From: Lasiodiplodia sp. COLG20
Lineage: Eukaryota > Ascomycota > Dothideomycetes > Botryosphaeriales > Botryosphaeriaceae
Assembly (NCBI GenBank): GCA_009801085.1
Contig: VNWV01000007.1
Coordinates: 1,302,001 to 1,366,000, forward strand
Reading direction: 5' to 3'
DNA: 64,000 nucleotides
The notes beneath the pieces were generated by a model. The model saw only the letters and a list, made by a program, of their open reading frames with translations, had not been told where the DNA came from and made no database searches. The translations under genes and the position numbers were made by a program. Numbering within the stretch: the stretch's first letter is position 1; the number at the start of each line of letters is the position of its first letter. This document shows positions 56,304 through 64,000 of this stretch, piece by piece.

Positions 56304-58038
56304 GATTGCGGTTCGATGTGGAAAGAAGTTGAAGCTATCCAACGAAGTTGCAATTCAACAAGAGCAACAGAAGACGCCCTTTTATGCCTGAGTTGACGGT
56401 CCGCGCTTAAAGCGCGAGAGCAATGTTGCTCGAGACGTCTCGGCGTGCAGCAGCTTCCCCTCATCGGTGGCGCATCACAAGGGCTCGGTGTAGACTTCAA
56501 GAGCGCTAGGTCCTCCACACGCAATACACCACTGCATGCTGCATCTATCCGTATCTGCAAGCTTGGTGGCCTCTGTCCTATAGGATCAAAGGTGGAGGCG
56601 AGATCATCAAGAGGGGAGACATGCGTGGCAAGTGGTGTTGGGAACCACTCGACCATTCTGCTCGCCCGCAATTTGTTCTCGCGGAATTCAGCAAAAACCG
56701 CTTCTGGGGACTCCATGATTTGGAATGGATTCGGGTCGATAAAGTCTCCTTTGAGGCTTCAAGATAGTCTCGGCCAGATGTTGTCCGAAGAGTGTATGGT
56801 ACATGTCACAAATAGTGTACAACCACATGAAAGCGGGGCATCCGTGCATCTCGTTTTCGCAGCGCAGGATGAACTTGCGGCATCTTGCAGAAGGGCCGGG
56901 CCGCGTAGGTGGGGAGTCCGGAGGTAGATCCAGTGAAAACATCAGCTTCGATTTGCAGAAGCGACTTTCGTTTTTCTAGGCTTCTGAATGCGCGTCATAG
57001 CCGACGCTATGAGAACTTGGTGCATCGATTGGCGAATCAACGGGAGGCAAATGCCGTGTAACATCAGGTTGGCTGAGTTCGCCAACGCCATCCTCTTCCA
57101 TCCGTGCGGGGTCGAAGTTGGCCGCAGAAGATTCGCTTTCTTTCCACACGGGAGTATTCAGACGTTGGGGGTGTGGAAGGACTTTGGAGAAATCTAACCG
57201 CCGTGGCTATCGCCTCGGTTATGCGACTTGCATATGCTCCTCGCTCACGAATGCCCGGCCATAAGAGAATGGGATGTGGAGAGAACAAGGATCGACCTTT
57301 GCGTTGCTGCCAAATCCCGGACCATGCCGTCGTCGGCCCAAGCATTTCCTTGAGGTTCATCAGGATCGACGGCTAGGGTGGTGTGAAACCGCTGGATGGC
57401 GGCAGTGTCCATAGACCAGGAAGATCTAAATCCTGATCTTTAGTCGTTAAAATCATGAAGTCAGCAATCGACCGTGCATTCTGTCACCCAGAATGAAGTT
57501 GAAAGGGTCCCATTCCCTTCACGGCCCAAGTTTCCAAAAGCATGGGCGCCCTAGAACCACCTCCTGATTGAAATTATCCGCCCCATCGTCACCACTAAAA
57601 ATGAGGAACCCATCCCTGAATAAATATCCGAAGACGGCGTGTCGCATTACGTTGTTGTCCGCAAGGATCTATCTACATCTACCACACTACAAGTCAATAC
57701 AGAGTCGAGTCGGATCCAGGCGAGACTGTTAAAGCTCAGCCCATGCGAAAATGTTAAAAAAAGGAAATGCCGAATAATCGCTCAGATATGATGCTCGAGG
57801 GCCCCCCTCCGTTCCATGCTAAAACGCCGTGTCGAAAAATGTTAAATAGTCATCTCCCCAACTCTACCCTTTTGCGCTCTACATGCACGCAATACCGAAT
57901 GCAGATGAATCTGGAGAAAAGGTAGAAGCGTGAATGAGAAAGTTTTCGTCCGTTTCCGCTCGGGTTGTTAAGAACCGAGCGGACGAGATGTAAGTTGAAC
58001 ATCTCTTGGGGGGTATCATAACTTTTGGGTCACTTCGT
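56304..58038. other. intergenic region between decarboxylase and GCV2
   Basis: Contains the decarboxylase promoter and the GCV2 3' region. Minus-strand frames at 56688-56942 (with the text CENEMHGCPAFMWLYTICDMY) and 56300-56716 read partly like protein but have no recognised domain and do not join cleanly. A broken gene is possible. The stretch 57400-58038 is A/T-richer and gene-free. Confidence 0.4.
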
Positions 58039-61000
58039 TTAAGCCTCCTCAGCCTCGACGGGAGCGCATGTGCAGAAGAGGTTCATGTCGCCGTAAGCTA
58101 TCACACACGTTAGCTGGCTGGTCTCATGTTTGGCAGATCTTGGGGAAAAGGCAACTCACCATCGTCCAGCCTCGTCGTACTGGGCCAGAACTTCTTCTCC
58201 CTCAAGTACGGCAGCGGATACGCCGCGTACTCCCTAGTGTACGGTCTCTTCCATTCCTCACTCAACAAGTCCTTCTGGCTGTGCGGAGCCATCTTCAACA
58301 CATTGCCCTCCTTCGGAACCTCACCCTTCTCAACAGCTTCGATTTCCTTGCGGATCTGAATGAACGCATCACAGAACCTGTCGAGCTCTTCCTTGCTCTC
58401 GCTCTCAGTCGGCTCGATCATGAGGGTGTTGGCAACGGGCCAGCTCATAGTCGGTGCGTGGAAACCGTAATCCTGGAGGCGCTTGGCGATGTCGATGGCT
58501 TCGACGCCAGCCGTCTCCTTGAACTTGCGCACGTCGAGAATGAACTCGTGCGCGCAGCGGCCTGCGGCGTTAGTGTACAGGATTGGATAGTGCGGCTTGA
58601 GGCGGGACAGAATGTAGTTGGCGTTGAGAAGGGTAAGCTTGGTGGCGTGGGTGAGGCCGTGGCCGCCCATCATCTTGACGTAAGACCAAGAGATGGGCAG
58701 GATGGAGGACGATCCCCAGGGAGCTCCAGAGACGGGGGCAATGGCTTTCTCGCCACCAGTTGGGACAATGGGGTGACCAGGGAGGAAGGGAGAAAGGTGC
58801 TTGGCGACACCGATGGGGCCAACTCCAGGACCTCCACCACCGTGAGGAATACAGAAGGTCTTGTGAAGGTTCAGGTGGCAGACGTCAGCGCCGATCTCGC
58901 CGGGAGAGCACAGCCCGATCTGAGCATTCATGTTGGCGCCATCCATGTACACTTGACCGCCGTGCTCATGGACAATCTCGCAGACTTCCTTGATCTTGGG
59001 CTCGAAAACACCAAACGTGCTGGGATAAGTGACCATGATGGCGCCAAGTTCCTCGCCGTGCTTCTCGCACTTAGCCTTCAAATCCTCCATGTCCAGGTTA
59101 CCAGTAACCGTGTCGCACTTGATGGGAACAACGCGCATACCAGCCATGGCGGCACTAGCAGGGTTAGTGCCGTGAGCAGACACAGGAATCAAGCAAATAT
59201 CACGCTTCTTGCCAGGCTGCTGCTCATGGTACTTGCGGATGACGCGGAGACCAGTGAACTCGCCCTGAGCACCAGAGTTGGGCTGAAGCGAGACGGAGTG
59301 GAAGCCAGTGATTTCGGCCAGGTCCTTCTCGAGCTCGGTGATGAGAGTTTCATAGCCCTTCGCCTGGTCCTTGGGAACAAAGGGGTGGAGGGACGAGAAC
59401 TCAGGCCAGGTGACAGGGGCCATTTCCGTGGTGGCATTGAGCTTCATGGTGCAGGAGCCGAGCGGAATCATCGAGTGGACGAGGGAAAGATCCTTGGACT
59501 GAAGGTGATGGATGTAGCGGAGGAGCTCCGTCTCAGAATGATGCGTGTTGAAGACCGGGTGAGTCAGGTATGGCGTCGTGCGCTTGAACTGCTCGGGGAT
59601 GCCGCCAGCAGAGACCTGCTCGGCGAGAGCCTCGAGATCGGGCAGGTTCTTAACACCGACGAAAGAAGCAAACACGTCCAGTATGTCCTCCACGTCGTTC
59701 TTGGTAATGGTCTCGTCCAAGGTGATACCAATGTGGCTGTCGTCAATCTTCCGTAGGTTGATCTTCTTCGTGTCCAGAGCCTTTTTGATGAGCCTGTCCG
59801 AGTTGCTCTCGGTATCAACAACGACAGTGTCAAAGAGAACAGCCCCCTTCTCGCCAGTACCACGCTTCCTGGTCTCAAAGCCCAGCTGGTTCAGCCCCTT
59901 CTGCAGGACTCGCGCGGCAGTAATGGTCCTCTCGGCAATGGCCTTGAGACCCTTAGGGCCGTGGTAGATGGCGTAGAACGCGCTCATGTTCGCCAGAAGA
60001 GCCTGGGCAGTGCAGATATTGCTTGTGGCCTTCTCCCTGCGAATGTGCTGTTCTCTAGTCTGCAAGGCAAGTCTTGCCGCATTATCTCCCAGGCGGTCCT
60101 TGGAAAGGCCAATAAGCCGACCAGGCATCTTGCGCTTGTGCTTATCGCTCACGGCAAAGAAAACAGCATGAGGGCCGCCGTAGCCAAAAGGCACGCCGAA
60201 ACGCTGGGCGTTTCCGAAAGCAACATCGGCGCCGAACTCGCTGGGAGCCTTCAGGACCGTCAGAGCAAGCAGGTCTGTAGCAACGCTGACTGTGGCGCCA
60301 AGCTTGTGTACAGCATCCGAAAGGGCCTTGTAATCTTCGACACCTCCATACGTGTCAGGGTACTGCACCAACACACCAACGAGATCCTGGCCAATCTCCT
60401 GTACACGGCTGCTGCCATCCTTCAGCACGTCGCCAGTTTCAATCGTAATACCGAATCCTTCAGCACGAGACTGGAGAACTGCAATCGTCTGCGGGTGGCA
60501 GTTCTCGTCGACAAAGAAGATTTTAGTAGGCCGCTTGAGCCTGCTCACAGGCAGAGCATTTAAGGCCATCGTCATGGCCTCTGCAGCGGCCGTTGGCTCG
60601 TCCAGAACGGAAGCATTAGCAATTGGCAAGCCAGTGAGATCCGAGACCATGGTCTGGAAGTTCAGAAGAGACTCCAAGCGGCCTTGGCTGATCTCGGGCT
60701 GATAGGGGGTGTAGCTAGTATACCAGCCGGGGCCTTCGAGGACATTGCGCTTGATGACCTCGGGCGTACGGGTGCCCGCGTAGCCGCAGCCAATGTAGCT
60801 GCGGTGGACGCTGTTTTCGTTTGCGATCTCGCGAAGGCGGGCCAACAACTCGCTCTCGGTGTATCCATCCTGGCTGAAGGCCGTCTCGCCGCTCTTGGTG
60901 CGAAGCTGGGGCCCGTCGATCTTGAGATTGCGATCCGACAGCACGTCTTCGGGCACGACCTGCTTCACAAACTCGTCGAGCGAGCTGACTGGCGGGTCGA

Positions 61001-61292
61001 GGATCTTGAGCATCTGCTCGGCATCGCTAGCCGAAGGTCCAATATGGCGGTGGGGGAAGGTGTCGAGCGGCGCAAAGGCGGAGCCGCGCTTCTTCGCCGG
61101 GCTGTTGCCATTCGTATCGGCGGTCGAGCTGGTGTAGTAGGTGCGCGCAAAGGAAGGCGTCCTCGAGCTCTGCGTCCGCGTTGGCAGGCTCTGGTGCAGA
61201 AGGCGAGGGCTGCGGGAAAAGCGCGTGGCGCTATCGTGAGTAAGCACGCGACGCGTCGCGCGGAAGCTTGCCCTGGCACATTGAGACTGCAT
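58039..61292 (-). CDS. GCV2: Glycine dehydrogenase (decarboxylating), P-protein of the glycine cleavage system
   Basis: The mitochondrial P-protein decarboxylates glycine with PLP and hands the aminomethyl group to the H-protein lipoyl arm. Exons 61292-58160 and 58097-58039 give 1063 residues, a normal length. The first 70 residues are rich in Arg/Ser without acidic runs, as for a mitochondrial presequence (MQSQCARASFRATRRV). The domain starts at PLDTFPHRHIGPSASDAEQMLK. The N-terminal half has YTPYQPEISQGRLESLLNFQTM. The C-terminal half has the PLP site in CHLNLHKTFCIPHGGGGPG and the preceding MDGANMNAQIG. A 62-base intron (58098-58159) precedes the last 19 codons (AYGDMNLFCTCAPVEAEEA); reading through it would give a different short tail. 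H-, T- and L-protein genes are not in this window. Confidence 0.96.
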
Positions 61293-62229
61293 GGTGAGAG
61301 ACAAGACTGGGAGAGAGGGCGGTACACGCCCTTTTGCGCGGTGGAAACGGTCTGGTTTGGCGAAGGGCGAGCGGCAGCGTCGAATTTGCTGGTGGCGGTC
61401 GTGACGTAGGGTGAATCTTGGAGTGCTGCTCGGGAAAATGGAGCTCGACCTGCGCACAATGCTGGGCGAGTGAGAAACGAGCGCGTCAGGCCGCTAGGAA
61501 CATGAGCTCGAGGGTCTCCCTTTGCACGAAATTTCCATCTCGTGCAGGGTCTCGTGGCCGTTTTGAGGCGCTGGTTATCAGCGGCACAATGCCCTCGGTG
61601 CGTCCGGGATCGCCGCCGAGCAGCTAAATCAACCTGATGCCGGTCTCGGAATCTATCGGAGCAATCTTTTGCGATAAAAGAGTCAGCGCCCCAGGCACAT
61701 GTCAAGATGGGATCAGGTAACGCATCCACTCCCGTGAATTTTATTGGCCTGAGTCTTGCGTCTCAGGCCATTGATCACCACCATCGTCTGCCCCCTCGCC
61801 GTATTAGTTGACGAAACTGCATAATCGCCGAATCGCGTGCTTAGACTGAGCCGAAAAGCCACCTCGGAGACTTTTGGTACACATTAATAATTTCGATTAA
61901 TCCACTGCCTACGCAATATGACTGCTGCTGCTCCTTTCAGAATGTCCAACCGACAAGAAATCCAGTCATCTGCATGCTCAGTGCCCCAGCGCCGCCGCTC
62001 ATACTGTTGTGAGTTGTGACAAAACTTTTTATACCCCTGTCCGCCGTAACGCCAAAACAGGAAAAATTAAACCCTCTCGCTAGCCGGCAAACGTAATCAC
62101 TTCCCGCCTGCAGCCTTGGCTTCATCCTCCTCATCGCAAATGACTAAAAAGTTATCCCACAGAACAGAAACAAATCCAGTGAATGCCCTCTCCTTAAACG
62201 CCGCCGGTGCATGTTGAAAGGAGTAGTGT
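61293..62229. other. GCV2 promoter and RCC1 3' flank
   Basis: The 937 bases contain no gene I can support. Open frames here are antisense to or continue from the GCV2 5' end. The half nearer 62229 is A/T-richer and probably the RCC1 3' UTR. Confidence 0.5.
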
Positions 62230-64000
62230 TTAGTGGGTGCCGTTGACGACTGGCGCATCTTCGGCAGGAGCAGTAACAATCGAATATTGACCGCCCGCGC
62301 CAGCCCAGTTAAGCTTCTTCTCGCGAACCGCAGTGTTGTCGATCATAGTCGCAACCTCGATGTCATCGTCGGTGCCTTGCCCCGTCTGGTAGTTGGCCGA
62401 AAAGCCCCAGGAGTAGGCCTTGCCCTCCTTGCTGATGACAATGTTGTGGTCCGTACCGCAGGTGATGAAGTCGCCATTGATGTTCGGGAGCTCCGTAGGA
62501 ACCTTGAGGATGCGGGGCCTATCGTGCTCGTCCTTCTTGATCTTGTCTTCTCCAAGGCTCTTGAGAGTATCCATGGGGAGACCCATTTGGTAGCCGTCCA
62601 AACGGCCCCAAACAAGGCACTTTCCGTCTTCAGTGATTGCACCAGAGTGGTGACCACCACCGTCGATCATCTTGATCTTCTTCTCCAACAGAGCCGGGAC
62701 CTTGGCGGGCTTAAGGATGACTGCATCGTCCTCGCCTGCATTGTCAGGAATACCCGTCTCGCCAAAGTTGTTGAGACCCCAGGCCCAGACGGTGCCGTTC
62801 TTCTCAACAGCGAAAGAATGGTAGGAGCCGCAGGCGACCTGGGCGATCTTTCTGCGTGGCAAACCGAACTCACGGGGGACAAGACCCTCCGTCTTGGTAC
62901 GTTCAATCACACGGCGACCCAGCTGGTTCTGCTGACCACTTCCCCAGGCGAAAACATTGCCGTCGGCATCTAGCGCAAGAACGTGATTGGCGCCACAAAC
63001 AATATCGCGGATCTTCTTGAGCTCTGGGATGAGCTCCGGAGTCTTTTGGATGAAGGTTTTCTTGCTGAAGCCAAAAATGCCTTCGTTGCTGCGGAAAGTG
63101 CCCCAGCCATATACCAGACCTTCGTCGGTAAGAGCGAAAGAGGCACTGTCGGATGCAGCAACCTGCACAAACTTGGTGCCTTCGGGGAAAGCATCTGAAG
63201 GAATGGCGGTGGGTGTCGCTTCCTTGGGATTCATGCCACTGTCAGAGCCAGAATCGGAACTGTCCTCACTCTTGGCGTCATCGATATCCACAAGACCGCC
63301 CTCCCAGGTAGTATCGCGGCCCAAAGCGCCCTGGTCGTTGACGCCCCAGGACAGAATCTTGTTATCGTGGGTGAGAGCAAGAACATGCATACCACCAGTC
63401 GAGACCTGCACAACACCAACGCTGTTGGCAGGGAGCAGAGGGTTAAGGCGCGGGCGCTTGACATCCACCGCGTTCTTCGCAGTGCCAAGTCCAAGCTCAC
63501 CCGAGCTGCCCTCACCGAAGACGTAGACGTGCAGCTTCTGGGTGGGCGCCTTGTTTTTCTCCTCTTCCTTAAAGCGCGCGATGCGGATCTTCTTCGCAAC
63601 AGGTACTTCGGGCTCTTCGGTGGCCTTGCGCTTCCTGGTTGCCTTGGCGGGGGCAGTCTCAGTAGTGGATGTGGCAGCGGTCTCCTGCGTGGCCTCGCTG
63701 GCGGCTTGCGTAGAGAAGCTAGCAGTCGCGGCGTCGTCACCTGTAGTTGCGCGTCGTCAGTACATGTCCATCAAGCAGAAAGGCGCGATGCACCTGGAAT
63801 GGTTTGAGGGTGTGGACTCACTCTTCTTCTTAGTCGCAGCCTTCTTCACCGTCTTCACCGTCTTCTTCGTCGGGGCAGGCGCGTCGGCATCCTTCTTCGG
63901 GGGCCTGCCGCGCCTGACCGGGAGACTTGTCTCGCCATTGGTAGCGACCTTCTTTGCAGGGGCTTTCTTGGTGGTGGCCGAGGCTTTGGTCACCTTGGCG
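62230..64000 (-). CDS. RCC1-type Ran guanine-nucleotide exchange factor (5' end outside the window)
   Basis: RCC1 (Srm1/Prp20, Pim1) loads GTP on Ran at chromatin and so drives nuclear transport and spindle assembly. Exons 64000-63822 (open at the window edge) and 63740-62230, joined across an 81-base intron (63741-63821), give about 560 visible codons. The N-terminus is Lys/Ala/Thr-rich with an AT-hook-like RRGRPPKK, fitting chromatin binding, and a KRKATEEPEVPVAKKIR cluster fitting a nuclear signal. Seven RCC1 propeller blades follow, recognised by the repeated pattern of GxxHxxAL and WGxxxxxxLG: GGMHVLALTHDNKILSWG, ASDSASFALTDEGLVYGWG, GANHVLALDADGNVFAWGSG, GSYHSFAVEKNGTVWAWG, GHHSGAITEDGKCLVWG and GTDHNIVISKEGKAYSWG. 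A Ser/Asp insert (about SEDSSDSGSDSG) lies in the second blade. No ATG start is inside the window. Confidence 0.92.

Noticed and set aside
56328..56341. 12-base match to the fold-back repeat (GTTGAAGCTATC)
   Set aside because: Only one short arm segment matches, with no palindrome around it; it lies at the decarboxylase start region and is likely chance.
58068..59756. 562-codon open frame on the plus strand
   Set aside because: It is exactly antisense to GCV2, whose frame has full family motifs. GC-rich third positions keep the opposite strand open.

Overview
The window looks like a chromosome segment of a filamentous ascomycete (Pezizomycotina, possibly Dothideomycetes; the class is inferred from gene content only). 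The signs are short GT-AG introns of about 46 to 120 bases, a Zn2Cys6 regulator, a HET-domain locus, a siderophore transporter of the ARN/SIT type, PEX14, a mitochondrial succinyl-CoA ligase, the glycine cleavage P-protein, eIF1 and RCC1. Coding regions are GC-rich, there are no operons, and no tRNA or rRNA gene was seen.

Layout. 1-3964: no supportable gene. 3965-12189: Zn2Cys6 transcription factor, PEX14 and a siderophore-iron MFS transporter. 12.2-27.2 kb: an accessory block. It holds two very long intronless genes on the minus strand, a 1137-codon protein with an Ulp1-like protease domain, a GATA-like finger and three zinc-ribbon repeats, and a 1465-codon zinc-finger SF1 helicase. Between them lie about 6 kb of decayed sequence with a Baeyer-Villiger monooxygenase relic, a 23-bp minisatellite and diverged duplications. 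The protease-like gene is bracketed by two copies of an 80-bp fold-back repeat. 27.5-38.7 kb: a dense core block with LSC2, a DUF3245-type protein, a 3-ketoacyl-CoA thiolase, a Mae1-like dicarboxylate transporter, a broken HET gene and eIF1. 38.7-50.8 kb: a Ran1/Pat1-like kinase isolated inside two long gene-free stretches, one carrying a perfect 46-bp inverted repeat. 50.8-64 kb: a six-pass membrane protein, a PLP-dependent decarboxylase with a 5-nt microexon, GCV2, and RCC1 cut by the window end.

The core genes are mostly independent housekeeping genes. A loose metabolic theme links PEX14 and thiolase (beta-oxidation), LSC2 and the dicarboxylate transporter (TCA acids), and GCV2 and the decarboxylase (amino acid breakdown). 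The part least explained by known families is 12.2-22.2 kb. The protease/zinc-finger fusion framed by fold-back repeats is the best candidate for an undescribed mobile or regulatory system. Exon structures were assembled by hand from reading frame and splice-site fit; no similarity search was run.
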